Shown piece after piece: positions 1 through 7,933 of a stretch of 15,950 nucleotides of DNA. A program made the translations under genes and the position numbers. How positions within the stretch are numbered: position 1 is the stretch's first letter; every line of letters begins with the position of its first letter. Under the pieces are notes generated by a model. The model saw nothing but the letters and a program-made list of their open reading frames with translations. It did not search any database and was not told where the DNA came from. This stretch comes from DASROJ01 sp035646975 (lineage in GTDB: Bacteria > Acidobacteriota > Polarisedimenticolia > JACPZX01 > DASXTC01). The stretch lies in assembly GCA_035646975.1 (NCBI GenBank), contig DASROJ010000181.1, positions 1-15,950 of the forward strand. Direction: 5' to 3'.

Positions 1-383
1 TCCGTGCAGACCGCCACCTTCTGGTCGCCCTTAGCGAGCCGCTGGCCGTGCTGCGACGTCTGATACAGCGCCAGCTGGTCGGTGGGCAGATTGTACGGAC
101 GCATTCGCGAGCCGTCGGCATGACACGAAGCGCACAGCGCCGGGATCTCCCGACGGGAAATCGCGCCGCGGAAGCCGCCCGCGTGGGCCGCCGCCACCGT
201 CGAGGCGTTCGGGTTGCCACCGTGGCACGAGACACAGGTGACCTCCTCGCTGTGATGGATGCTGCGCTCGAACTGCACGCGCACGTCGGGGTGGCACATC
301 GCGCAGAGATTGCCCGCGCGAGCCGACGGCGCCGTCTGGGCAGTGGCAGTGGCGGCGGCAAGCAGGAGCACCGCGGCGATCAT
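1..383 (-). CDS. Multihaem cytochrome c, N-terminal part (cut by window start)
   Basis: Partial gene: 127 codons are visible and the 3' end lies beyond base 1. Read from the ATG at 383-381, it begins with a signal peptide (MIAAVLLLAAATATAQ) and then shows CxxCH haem-c motifs at about residues 27-31 (CAMCH), 50-54 (CVSCH) and 84-88 (CASCH). A fourth motif is being entered at the cut (CTD...). The ATG overlaps the stop of the preceding cytochrome b gene (ATGA), and GGAGAG lies just upstream, so it belongs to the same operon. The stretch RPYNLPTDQLALYQTS closely resembles RPYGIRTDQFALYKTS in the nine-haem cytochrome at 4105-5412, so the two are probably paralogues. Inferred role: periplasmic electron carrier paired with the upstream Rieske/cytochrome b. 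Total haem number is unknown. Confidence 0.9.
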   Translation of the reverse strand, partial: MIAAVLLLAAATATAQTAPSARAGNLCAMCHPDVRVQFERSIHHSEEVTCVSCHGGNPNASTVAAAHAGGFRGAISRREIPALCASCHADGSRMRPYNLPTDQLALYQTSQHGQRLAKGDQKVAVCT

Positions 384-1492
384 CGCAGGCTCTCCATCCG
401 GTATCCCTGCCATGTGAAGAACGCCCACGCCAGCAGCACGACGATGCCGGCCGCGATGGCGACACGCCGCTCGCGCAGGGCACGTCCCGCCGACCGGTCG
501 ATCCAGGGAACCAGGAGGCAGGCTGCCAGGATCAGCTCGACGATGAACCCGCGCGCCGAGCGGGGAACGAACGCCGGGAACGATTCCATGAATCCATAGG
601 AGGCCAGCAGGTACCAGGGTGGCCGCGCCCCCGGCGGAGTGCTGTAGGGGTCGGCCGGCTTTTCGAACGGATTGGGCGCCAGGGTGGCCAGTGTGACCAG
701 ACCGCCCAGGATCAGCACCGCGAGTATGAGCAGGTTGAACAGGTATCGCTGGTAGACGCCCGAGCCGCCGCGACGCTCTCTCGGGTCGGCGGAAAGCCCG
801 ACCCGGCGCACGCCGGAGAAATTGATGAAGAACAGCCCGATGAGCAGTCCCGGCAGCACGACGACGTGCAGGAAATAGAACCGGAGAAGCACGAGCGAGT
901 CGATGCTGCTACCGCCCACGAGAAAGGCGAACACCGGGCCCAGAAGCGGCAGGGCATAGAGCAGCTCCATCGCCCGCACCGAGGTCCAGTAGCCGCCCGC
1001 GCTCCAGCCGAGAAGCCTGCCGGTGAGATCCGACTGGGCCGCGACCAGGAACATGAGCACCGCCACGACCCAGAGCGCTTCACGCGGCGCCTTGTAGACG
1101 CCCTGGAAATAGAAACGCCAGAGCCGCGCCAGCAGGATGAGCAGCAGGAGCTGCGCGCCCCAGCGGTGCACCTGGTGGACGAACCAGCCGAAGGTCACGT
1201 CGCGCACCAGGATGGTGACCGACTCGTACGCCTGCGATGGCGTGGGCTGGTAATAGAACGCGAGCATCACCCCGGTGATCCCGAGAAAAGCGAAGAGCAG
1301 CAGGGCGAGAATGCCGAGGACGCGCGGCCACCTCGCGTACGAAGGCATCGGACGCTCCAGCGACTCGCGAATGGCGTCGCGCAGGGGCAGCCGGGTATCC
1401 AGGTCGGCGGGAAACAGGCCGAAGTTGGTCAGGAACGAGAACATCTCCGTCAGGTTGAATCGCTGCTCGAGCCACCCGATCACTGAACGCAC
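380..1492 (-). CDS. Divergent cytochrome b of a bc-type complex, lacking negative-side haem ligands
   Basis: A 370-residue membrane protein with the b6/subunit-IV layout: an amphipathic N-terminus, four helices of the haem-binding part, then three or more helices. The GTG start has TAGGAG six bases upstream and lies 8 bases after the Rieske stop. The haem-binding helices align easily with cytochrome b6. His109 (VHRW) and His209 (FLHVVVLP) are present. The partner histidines expected 14 and 15 residues later are Arg123 (LARLW) and Asn224 (FFINF). The Qo-site PEWY is PPWY (291-294). What is seen therefore predicts one b haem on the positive side and none on the negative side. By family knowledge, such a protein could not carry the usual transmembrane electron path. 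It may form a heterodimer with the intact cytochrome b at 5417-6490 or have a structural or quinone-binding role (inference). The family call is firm; the function is open. Confidence 0.9.
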   Translation of the reverse strand: MRSVIGWLEQRFNLTEMFSFLTNFGLFPADLDTRLPLRDAIRESLERPMPSYARWPRVLGILALLLFAFLGITGVMLAFYYQPTPSQAYESVTILVRDVTFGWFVHQVHRWGAQLLLLILLARLWRFYFQGVYKAPREALWVVAVLMFLVAAQSDLTGRLLGWSAGGYWTSVRAMELLYALPLLGPVFAFLVGGSSIDSLVLLRFYFLHVVVLPGLLIGLFFINFSGVRRVGLSADPRERRGGSGVYQRYLFNLLILAVLILGGLVTLATLAPNPFEKPADPYSTPPGARPPWYLLASYGFMESFPAFVPRSARGFIVELILAACLLVPWIDRSAGRALRERRVAIAAGIVVLLAWAFFTWQGYRMESLR

Positions 1493-1500
1493 GTGGGCTC

Positions 1501-1965
1501 CTAAAGGTGGACCAGGATCTCATCGGCGCGGACTTCCGCGGCGAACTGGCGCAGGGCACGTGTCGGCGGCCCCGAAAGCACGTTGCCATTGCGGTCGAAC
1601 GACCCCGCGTGGCAGGGGCACAGGATGGTTTTCTTCGCATCGTCCCAGGTGAGGACGCAGCGAAGGTGCGTGCAGACGGCCGACAACGCCAGGGCCTCCG
1701 TGTCGGAGACGCGCAGCACGAAGAGCGGCTCGGCGCCATGCCGCACCAATCGCGCCGCGCCGACCGGCAGCCCGGAAAACGAACCGCAGCGAACCTGTCC
1801 CTCTCCGGCCCGCCGGGCCGATGTCGGTGCCCTGAGGAATGAAAGCGCGACCGCGGCGGCCCCCAATCCCCAGAGCGACAGGAAGCCGCCGATCAGCCAG
1901 CGCAGGGCCGAACGGCGCCCCTGGCCCGGTCCGTCCTGCTCAGGTTCCCGGTGACTCTCGTTCAT
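1501..1965 (-). CDS. Rieske iron-sulfur protein (first cassette, paired with divergent cytochrome b)
   Basis: A 154-residue Rieske 2Fe-2S protein. An N-terminal twin-arginine-like segment (GRRSALRWLIGGFLSLWG, about 16-33) forms the membrane anchor. The cluster motifs are CTHLRC (Cys98, His100, disulphide Cys103) and CPCHAGSF (Cys116, disulphide Cys118, His119), so all ligands are present. The usual CPCHGS has Ala inserted or substituted before GS. In bc complexes this subunit takes the first electron from quinol at the Qo site and passes it to a c-type cytochrome in the periplasm. The ATG (with AAGGAGAGCG upstream) lies inside the end of the 13-haem gene, a 26-base overlap in another frame, which implies translational coupling. 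It is followed after 8 bases by the divergent cytochrome b, its likely partner. Confidence 0.93.
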   Translation of the reverse strand: MNESHREPEQDGPGQGRRSALRWLIGGFLSLWGLGAAAVALSFLRAPTSARRAGEGQVRCGSFSGLPVGAARLVRHGAEPLFVLRVSDTEALALSAVCTHLRCVLTWDDAKKTILCPCHAGSFDRNGNVLSGPPTRALRQFAAEVRADEILVHL

Positions 1966-4108
1966 CGCTCTCCTTCGCTTTCTTCTTCAGGGCCGCCAGC
2001 TCGGCCGGATGCTCCGCCGCCATCTCCTCCTCGCTGAGCTTGCCCGTGATCCATGCCATGTTCATCGGGTAGGTCTCGGGGTTGAACACCACGAAATAAA
2101 TATGCCACACCAGGATCGCGAGGGTGGCGAGCCATGCCTCCCAGAAGTGAATGGTTCGCGCGACGTCCCAGCCGAGCTTCGTCAGCAAACCGATGAAAGT
2201 GTTGTCGAACCACATGATGGCCCCGGTGGCCACCATGACGAATGTTCCCCAGACCAGCGCCCAGTATTCGCTCTTCTCGATGTAGCTGAATCGGCCGAAG
2301 GCCGGCTTGTTCCTGGAAATGCCCAGGTTGTAGGAAAGGTTCTGGAGCAGCTGCCGCAGATCGAGCGGGGAGGGGAACAGATCGCGCAGCAGCCGACGGC
2401 CTCGCGCGGTCAGGGTGACGTACCCGACGTGGTACAGGCTCGCGACGGTCATGACGACGCCGGAGATGCGGTGCAGCTGGCTTCGAAGCTCGAACGCGTT
2501 GTCGCTGAGGCTCCGGATGGCGAGGACCCACCAGGCGTCAGGGTATCTCAGCATGAACCCGGTGATCGCCAGCAGAGTGAAGCTGAGGGTGAGCAGGGCG
2601 TGCTGGATTCGCTCGTTCGGCGTCATCCTCGTGTAGAGCGCGCGGCCGGCAGGCGCCTCCACGATCTCACCGCGGCGCACCTTCAGCTTGTGGGATGTCT
2701 TGCGGAGGAAATCTATCAGGTTGTGCGCGAACATCCCGCCCACGACCACCACGATGAGGATGAGATACCCGAGGCTGATCCAGTACAGGATCGGCTCACT
2801 GCTCTGGGTGGCCGCCAGGTGGACCGAGCCGATGCCGAAGCGGGCGTTGGCGCCGGGATGGCACTTCCCGCATGTGACGGCGAGATTGCCCTTGTTCACC
2901 GAGGACGAGGGATCGCTGGAGGGCCGGATCGAGTGAGCCCCGTGACAGCTCGCGCAGTTGGCCGCCTCCAGCGAGCCGGCCCGCTCGGCCAGCCCGTGGT
3001 AGCTGTCCGAGAATGTCCGGAATCGATCGCTCGCGATGCCGTACTTCTGCGACATCTTCACCGAGCTGTGGCAGGGCGAGCAGACCTGCGCCGAGATGTT
3101 GCCGACGGCAACGGGAGAGTTCGGGTCGGTGTGCGACAGGATGTTGTGCTCGCCGTGGCAATCCGTGCATACGGGGGCCTCGCTGCTTCCGCGTCTGACG
3201 GCGTCGGCGTGGACGCTGTCGTTGTATTGCCGGGCGATGTCGGCATGGCAGGACGCGCAGGTTTCCGGGATGTGCTTCTTGCTGACGCGGGCCTCGGGAT
3301 TCATGCCCTGCTTCATCTCGTGGCTGCCGTGGCAGTCGATGCAGGTGGCCGCGTCTCCGTTTCCCTTGAGCAGCGCCGCGCCGTGGACGCTCTTTTCGAA
3401 TGCCGCGATGAAGCCGGCCGACGGCCCCATGCGTTCCCGCACGTCGGCGTTGTCGAGATGGCATGACAGGCAGATCTTCTCCTGCGCAATCTTCAGCGCG
3501 GCCGAGCGGCCGGCCACGCGCGCGGGCGTGATCGGCTGCGCATGGCAGGTCAGGCAGCCGGGCGCACCGGGCGCCGCCGCCGCAAGGGCTTTGCCGTGCT
3601 CCGAGGAGGCGAATCGAGCGACGACCGACGCATGGCAGCGACCGCAGAAGGGCATGATCTCGCCGCCCGTCGTCGTGACGGCCTTCACGGACTTCACCTC
3701 GTGAGTGCCGTGACACTGCTTGCACGAGGCGCCCGGCGGCCCTTTGGCCTCCAGCGCCGCGACGGTCCCGGTGGAGTGGAACGGATGTTTCGTGGAAGCG
3801 TCGGCGTGGCAGTCCAGGCAATTGACCGGGGTGATCCTCGCCTTGTGCGGGACATTGCCCGCGTCGAATCCCTGGTGGCAGTCGACGCAGGCGAGCCCCT
3901 GGTGCGGCGAGCCGGCCAGCGCGCGGGCATCGACGCGAAGCGGGACGGTCCGGCCCTTCCGCTCCATCGTCAGCGCCGGGTCGCTGTGGCAGGCGAGGCA
4001 GTCGTCGTTGGTGGACGCGCGCGATGAAGCGACCCCTGCGATGAGGAGCAGGAGGATTGTCCCGAATCGGACGCCGCGCATGGCATCACGCGGCTCCGGG
4101 CCCTTCAT
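1940..4108 (-). CDS. 13-haem cytochrome c fused to a b-type membrane domain
   Basis: A 722-residue fusion. A signal sequence (cleaner if translation starts at Met10, MRGVRFGTILLLL) is followed by thirteen CxxCH motifs, near residues 37, 74, 97, 129, 155, 185, 213, 256, 284, 314, 343, 385 and 413. A membrane helix (about 440-465) leads into a four-helix domain like the cytochrome b561 / formate dehydrogenase gamma family. Candidate haem-b histidines there are His503, His546, His560, His654 and His669. The tail is charged and cytoplasmic. The predicted role is electron exchange between the quinone pool (b domain) and a periplasmic haem wire; direction cannot be told from sequence. The start overlaps the nine-haem stop (ATGA), and the end overlaps the Rieske gene by 26 bases. 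The protein sits between the two Rieske/cytochrome b cassettes, so it may bridge them. No close named homologue is recognised. Confidence 0.92.
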   Translation of the reverse strand: MKGPEPRDAMRGVRFGTILLLLIAGVASSRASTNDDCLACHSDPALTMERKGRTVPLRVDARALAGSPHQGLACVDCHQGFDAGNVPHKARITPVNCLDCHADASTKHPFHSTGTVAALEAKGPPGASCKQCHGTHEVKSVKAVTTTGGEIMPFCGRCHASVVARFASSEHGKALAAAAPGAPGCLTCHAQPITPARVAGRSAALKIAQEKICLSCHLDNADVRERMGPSAGFIAAFEKSVHGAALLKGNGDAATCIDCHGSHEMKQGMNPEARVSKKHIPETCASCHADIARQYNDSVHADAVRRGSSEAPVCTDCHGEHNILSHTDPNSPVAVGNISAQVCSPCHSSVKMSQKYGIASDRFRTFSDSYHGLAERAGSLEAANCASCHGAHSIRPSSDPSSSVNKGNLAVTCGKCHPGANARFGIGSVHLAATQSSEPILYWISLGYLILIVVVVGGMFAHNLIDFLRKTSHKLKVRRGEIVEAPAGRALYTRMTPNERIQHALLTLSFTLLAITGFMLRYPDAWWVLAIRSLSDNAFELRSQLHRISGVVMTVASLYHVGYVTLTARGRRLLRDLFPSPLDLRQLLQNLSYNLGISRNKPAFGRFSYIEKSEYWALVWGTFVMVATGAIMWFDNTFIGLLTKLGWDVARTIHFWEAWLATLAILVWHIYFVVFNPETYPMNMAWITGKLSEEEMAAEHPAELAALKKKAKESDERESPGT

Positions 4109-5412
4109 CGTTCCAGTCTCCGGATCTTCATCGCCAGGGCCGCGATGACCGCCAGGATGACGAGCAGGGAAAGCGACAGACCCAGGCGGCGGTAACTCAG
4201 CTCATCGAAGGCGCGGTTGCCGGCGGAGATTCCTTCCTCGGCGACCTTGATCCCCTCGGTTGAAACGCCGACGAACTTGTCGATGTCGAAGCTGTGCACG
4301 AGCACCTTGGCTTCGACGAGATCGTCGTGGGCCTTCTGCAGCGCGAACTTGTCGGGGCCGACCTCCACTCCAGCGCGTTCGGCCTTTTCGAGGATCGCGG
4401 CGGCCTCGCCGAGCCGTCCGCTCAGACGGCCCAGGTCCTCGGCCATGCGCGCCGCGGCCTTGTAACCCGCATCCCCCTCGCCGTGACAACCGGTGCAGGT
4501 CGACGCCGGCCCGACGCCGATCATGTCGTCGGTGGGCTGCTTGACGGCGTGGTTGCCGTGGCACACGAGGCACTGGATGCAGGGCTCCAGGTCCAGGTGC
4601 TTCTTCTTCTCGATCTCGCGGAACATCGTCGCCTCGCGGCTGTGGCAGCTCCCGCAGACGTTCGAGACGTGGTCAACGCCCGGCGGCACCGCCCCATGGC
4701 TGCCGTGGCAGTCATTGCAGGTGGGCGCCGAGGTATCGCCATTCTCATACAGCGCCCTGGCGTGCACGCTGGTCTTGTACAGGGCGAACTGGTCGGTGCG
4801 GATGCCGTAGGGGCGCATCGTCTCGGGATTCGCGTGGCATTTCGCACAGGTGTCGGCCAGGTTGCTCGGGTGAACGCTCGAGCGGGTATCGCCCACCGCC
4901 CGGATGCCGTGAACCCCGTGGCAGTCCACGCAGACGGCCGGCCGCGTGTCGCCCCCCGCGTTGCGCTTTCCATGCACCGAGGTGCGGTACTCGCTGTACT
5001 CATCGGTGCGGGCCTGCGGGTTGAACCGCTTCATGAACGTGGCGTCGGCGTGGCACTTCGCGCAGAACTCGGGGATTTGCAGACGCGACGGTTTGCCCGT
5101 CCAGCCCTTCTTCACGTCGTGCGCGGCGTCAGGGTCGCCGTCGGCGCCGGCCGCCGGGTTTCCACCGTGGCAGTCGTGGCACGACAGCCCTTTGAGAAAA
5201 TGGATGTCGTCTCCCGTGTGCTTCGTGGGCTCCAGCGCGGCGCCGTCGAGCTGCTGGTGGCATGTGACACAGCTCGTCTCGAGCGGGCCAGGCCCGCGAG
5301 GCGTCGACGGGGGCTCGGCTGCCGATGCCGGTGGGCCGGCCAGCGCGATGATGACAGCGGCGACGGCGGCGAGGGTGGTACGTGCCAGGCAATGGAACAG
5401 AGAGTCTCTCAT
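4105..5412 (-). CDS. Nine-haem cytochrome c with C-terminal membrane anchor
   Basis: A 435-residue exported cytochrome. The signal peptide covers about residues 1-32 (ending ASAAEP). Nine CxxCH motifs follow, near residues 48, 78, 117, 161, 189, 232, 253, 281 and 306. A haem-free, helix-rich stretch (about 315-405) with coiled-coil character comes next, and a single C-terminal transmembrane helix (409-430) ends in KIRRLER, placing the haems in the periplasm. The ATG lies 4 bases after the cytochrome b stop, with GGAAG upstream, and the stop overlaps the next start. The position directly after Rieske and cytochrome b suggests it replaces the usual cytochrome c1 or f as the electron acceptor (inference). 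The partial gene at the window start shares its RPY..TDQ.ALY.TS segment, indicating duplication. Confidence 0.93.
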   Translation of the reverse strand: MRDSLFHCLARTTLAAVAAVIIALAGPPASAAEPPSTPRGPGPLETSCVTCHQQLDGAALEPTKHTGDDIHFLKGLSCHDCHGGNPAAGADGDPDAAHDVKKGWTGKPSRLQIPEFCAKCHADATFMKRFNPQARTDEYSEYRTSVHGKRNAGGDTRPAVCVDCHGVHGIRAVGDTRSSVHPSNLADTCAKCHANPETMRPYGIRTDQFALYKTSVHARALYENGDTSAPTCNDCHGSHGAVPPGVDHVSNVCGSCHSREATMFREIEKKKHLDLEPCIQCLVCHGNHAVKQPTDDMIGVGPASTCTGCHGEGDAGYKAAARMAEDLGRLSGRLGEAAAILEKAERAGVEVGPDKFALQKAHDDLVEAKVLVHSFDIDKFVGVSTEGIKVAEEGISAGNRAFDELSYRRLGLSLSLLVILAVIAALAMKIRRLER

Positions 5413-5416
5413 CGCA

Positions 5417-6490
5417 TCATCTTCCCGCCGGCATATAGGCCGCCGCGGTCATCACCGCGATGAAGACCACGGCGATCCAACCCACGAGAGTGAAAAACCG
5501 GGAGCGGCCGCCGCCGGCGCCTCCTGTCGGATCAAGAAAGGGAACCATGACCCAGAGCAGACCCGCCGCCGAGATGCCGAGGATTCCGAGTATCTCGCCT
5601 TCGAATCCCAGCACGTGACCCGGTATCAGCTTGAGGGTCTGGAACATCCAGCAGAAGTACCATTCGGGGCGGATGCCGGCGGGAGCCGGGGCGAACGGGT
5701 CGGCTTTCTGGCCCAGCTCCCAGGGGAAGAACGCGGCCAGCGCGGCCAGACATCCCAGCGCGAGGCACCAGCCGATCAGGTCCCTCAGGAGGAAATTGGG
5801 CAGAAACGGCATCTCCTTCTTCGAGTCGACTCCCGGAGGAGTGCTCATGCCGTGGCGCTGCACGAGGTACAGGTGCAGGCCGAGAACGCCCGTGGCCAGC
5901 GCCGGCAGCACCGCGACGTGGAAGCCGTAGAACCTCGTCAACGTGCCGCCCGTGACCTGCTCGCCGCCGCGCAGGAAACGCAGCATGAAGTGCCCCACCA
6001 CGGGGACCGCGCCGGCAACCTGCGTTCCGACCTGCGTGGCGAAGAACGCCAGCGTGTTCCAGGGGAGCAGGTAGCCGGAGAATCCGAAACCCATCATCAG
6101 GAAGAGCAGCAGCATCCCGGAGACCCAGGTCAGCTCGCGCGGCTTGCGGTACGCCTTGAGGAAGTAGACGCTGAACATGTGAAGGAACAGCACGAACACG
6201 AGCAGGTTGGCCGACCATGAATGGATCGATCGGACGAGCCAGCCGAAAGGCACCCGGGTCATGATGAACTGGACGCTTTCGAACGCCTGGTCGGAGGAGG
6301 GGCGGTAATAGAGCAGCAGGAGGATGCCCGACCCGACCTGCACGAGGAACAGGAAGAGCGTCATCCCGCCGAGGTAGTACCAGAGGGTGTGACGATGGGA
6401 CGGGATCTTCTTGTGTCGGCCGAGCTCGAGGATGGCGGACAAACCCACCCGTTCCTCGACCCAGGCACCCAACCTTTCGAGGCTGCTCAT
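5417..6490 (-). CDS. Cytochrome b of a bc-type complex (b6-like, with subunit-IV-like C-terminus)
   Basis: A 357-residue protein closely resembling cytochrome b6 followed by subunit-IV-like helices in one chain. Both haem pairs are complete: His90 (IHSWSA) and His104 (LHMF) in the second helix, His191 (FHVAVLP) and His206 (LHLYL) in the fourth. The Qo-site motif PEWY is at 275-278. The position equivalent to the covalent haem-ci cysteine of b6 (PHVNIFYCLGG) is Tyr here (HRHTLWYYLGG), so no covalent third haem is expected. It should oxidise quinol at the periplasmic side together with the Rieske protein encoded 12 bases upstream, and reduce quinone at the inner side. The start is ATG at 6490; the stop lies 4 bases before the nine-haem cytochrome start. 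Confidence 0.95.
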   Translation of the reverse strand: MSSLERLGAWVEERVGLSAILELGRHKKIPSHRHTLWYYLGGMTLFLFLVQVGSGILLLLYYRPSSDQAFESVQFIMTRVPFGWLVRSIHSWSANLLVFVLFLHMFSVYFLKAYRKPRELTWVSGMLLLFLMMGFGFSGYLLPWNTLAFFATQVGTQVAGAVPVVGHFMLRFLRGGEQVTGGTLTRFYGFHVAVLPALATGVLGLHLYLVQRHGMSTPPGVDSKKEMPFLPNFLLRDLIGWCLALGCLAALAAFFPWELGQKADPFAPAPAGIRPEWYFCWMFQTLKLIPGHVLGFEGEILGILGISAAGLLWVMVPFLDPTGGAGGGRSRFFTLVGWIAVVFIAVMTAAAYMPAGR

Positions 6491-6502
6491 CGAGCTCCGC
6501 GC

Positions 6503-6955
6503 TCACGACCTGGAGACGATTACCTCACCATCGGCGACATTGACCTTGTACTCTTCCAGGGGCCTGGGCGGCGGGCCGCCGACGTTCTTTCCCATGAGAT
6601 CGTAGAGCCCGTTGTGGCAGGCGCACCAGATGCTCTTGAGATCTCCCCGGTACTGCACCGTGCAGTTCAGGTGGGTGCAGGTGGCCGAAAACGCCTTGTA
6701 TTCGTTGGACTCGGTGCGAACGAGGATGCCGGGCTGGCCGCCGAATCGAAAGACACGGCCTTCGTTCGGCTTCAGCTCGCCTTCACGCGCTGCGACGGCC
6801 CGCGAGGTCTGCGCTTCGGGCACGTCGGGCGGCGAGATGTAGCGTGTCACGGGATAGAGCACCGACACGCACATCGCCCCCGCCGCCGTGCCGAGAAACC
6901 AGTTGAGGAAGCTGCGACGTGTTCCGGTCGCGGGCGGCATCCCGCCGTCGTTCAC
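6503..6955 (-). CDS. Rieske iron-sulfur protein (second cassette, paired with intact cytochrome b)
   Basis: A 150-residue Rieske protein. I chose a GTG start at 6955-6953, which overlaps the c554 stop (GTGA) and has AGAAGG seven bases upstream; an ATG at 6940 is the alternative. Longer in-frame extensions run into the c554 gene and look spurious. The N-terminus has a twin-arginine-like anchor (TRRSFLNWFLGTAAGA). The cluster motifs are CTHLNC (Cys93, His95, Cys98) and CACHNGLYD (Cys111, Cys113, His114), followed by a GGPPPRPL Pro-loop. The electron transfer role is as in other bc complexes. It differs clearly from the Rieske at 1501-1965, so the two are diverged paralogues rather than a recent duplication. 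Confidence 0.93.
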   Translation of the reverse strand: MNDGGMPPATGTRRSFLNWFLGTAAGAMCVSVLYPVTRYISPPDVPEAQTSRAVAAREGELKPNEGRVFRFGGQPGILVRTESNEYKAFSATCTHLNCTVQYRGDLKSIWCACHNGLYDLMGKNVGGPPPRPLEEYKVNVADGEVIVSRS

Positions 6956-7512
6956 TTCGAAGCCTTCTGCGGGTTGGGATGCGCGATCTTGGCTTTTCTC
7001 TCCTCGAACTCGAACTTCTTGTACGAGGGACTCTCGGTGTTGTGGCAGCGGACGCAGGTGGCCTCCACCGGCATGACCAGTCCGGCTGCGGTCGCCTTGG
7101 CCTGATCCTTCATGGTCTCCATCTTCCAGTAATCGCCACCCGGGCCATGGCACGATTCGCAACCCACCCCTTCATCCATTCTCCACTTGTCCGTCAGCTT
7201 GTCGGCGGCAGAGCCGTAGCCGGTCACATGGCACTTCAGGCATTCGGGGGCCTTCTGCGGGTCGGCGACACCCTTGGCGGCGCCGAGCTTCTTGGCTTCG
7301 TCGGTCGCCAGTGTCGCGTACGCCTTCGAGTGCTTCGACTCGGTCCACTTGGTGTACTGCGCCCCCTTGGCGGCCGAGTTATGGCACATCTTGCACTTGT
7401 CCGCGCCCACGTAGACGTGCGCGGGAGCATCCGCAGCGAAAGCCTGCAGCGACGGAGCCAGGACGAAGGCGACGCCAATTGCCGATCCGATCAGCCAGCC
7501 AGACCGCTTCAT
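6952..7512 (-). CDS. Tetrahaem cytochrome c (cytochrome c554-like)
   Basis: A 186-residue exported protein and the first gene of the minus-strand operon. The start is ATG at 7512-7510, with GGAGGAAG upstream and a classical signal peptide (MKRSGWLIGSAIGVAFVLAP, cleavage near AFAADAP). A longer in-frame reading to 7578 would place extra residues before the signal peptide and is rejected. Four CxxCH motifs occur at about 40-44 (CKMCH), 91-95 (CLKCH), 118-122 (CESCH, followed by GPGG) and 153-157 (CVRCH). The spacing and the text GVGCESCHGPGG are typical of the cytochrome c554 family, periplasmic carriers that shuttle electrons between complexes. The C-terminus is lysine-rich. It probably accepts electrons from, or donates to, the bc modules encoded downstream. 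Confidence 0.93.
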   Translation of the reverse strand: MKRSGWLIGSAIGVAFVLAPSLQAFAADAPAHVYVGADKCKMCHNSAAKGAQYTKWTESKHSKAYATLATDEAKKLGAAKGVADPQKAPECLKCHVTGYGSAADKLTDKWRMDEGVGCESCHGPGGDYWKMETMKDQAKATAAGLVMPVEATCVRCHNTESPSYKKFEFEERKAKIAHPNPQKASK

Positions 7513-7718
7513 GTGCTTCCTCCATGAATACCTGGAGCAGGTGCTCAAACCGGTTGCCAAAGGATCCGAAAGCGCCACCGATTGCTCGATCGATCTTCGA
7601 GTCTCCGCGTGCGCGCACTGCCAATGGAATCAGTATCACACCAGCATCGAAACCACCGCAACTCCAGTCTATCGTCGCGGCGCACTGCTTTTCTGCGGGC
7701 AGGGTGTCCTCGCGGGCT

Positions 7719-7758
7719 CCCTTGTCAAAACATGCCAAGACATGTCAAGACATGTCCT
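7719..7758. promoter_or_regulatory. Candidate operator: tandem 10-bp repeats of palindrome GACATGTC
   Basis: Two perfect copies of the 8-bp palindrome GACATGTC (7739-7746 and 7749-7756) are separated by AA. They are preceded by a degenerate copy AACATGCC (7729-7736) and then by a TTGTCAA half-match (7722-7728). The period is exactly 10 bp, so all copies face the same side of the helix, as expected for cooperative binding of a dimeric regulator. The site lies about 220 bases from the c554 start and 250 bases from the kinase start. The binding protein is unknown; the adjacent response regulator is one candidate. Confidence 0.5.
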
Positions 7759-7933
7759 GGTCTGGCTCAGCGTGCTCCCTTCGGACAGTGCACGCAGGTT
7801 GCCCATCCAGTGCTGCAGGACGCACCCTCGCCAGGATGAAGTAGCAAATCCGATGCCTGTCATGAGAGTCCCGGCGGTACCCTGCCAGCCTCGACCTCCC
7901 ACGGACGCCCATGGGGCATTTGACATGGAAACG

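Noticed and set aside
31..483. Arg/Pro-rich minus-strand open frame
   Set aside because: It is a shadow frame; the real frame (from 383) has a signal peptide and CxxCH haem motifs.
7513..7578. N-terminal extension of the c554-like gene
   Set aside because: It would put 22 residues before a classical signal peptide, and the ATG at 7512 has its own good ribosome-binding site.
7843..7858. Sigma-54-like sequence on the minus strand (AGGCATCG-GAT-TTGCT)
   Set aside because: GG and GC spacing is right, but three other positions mismatch and it would give a leader of about 320 bases before c554.
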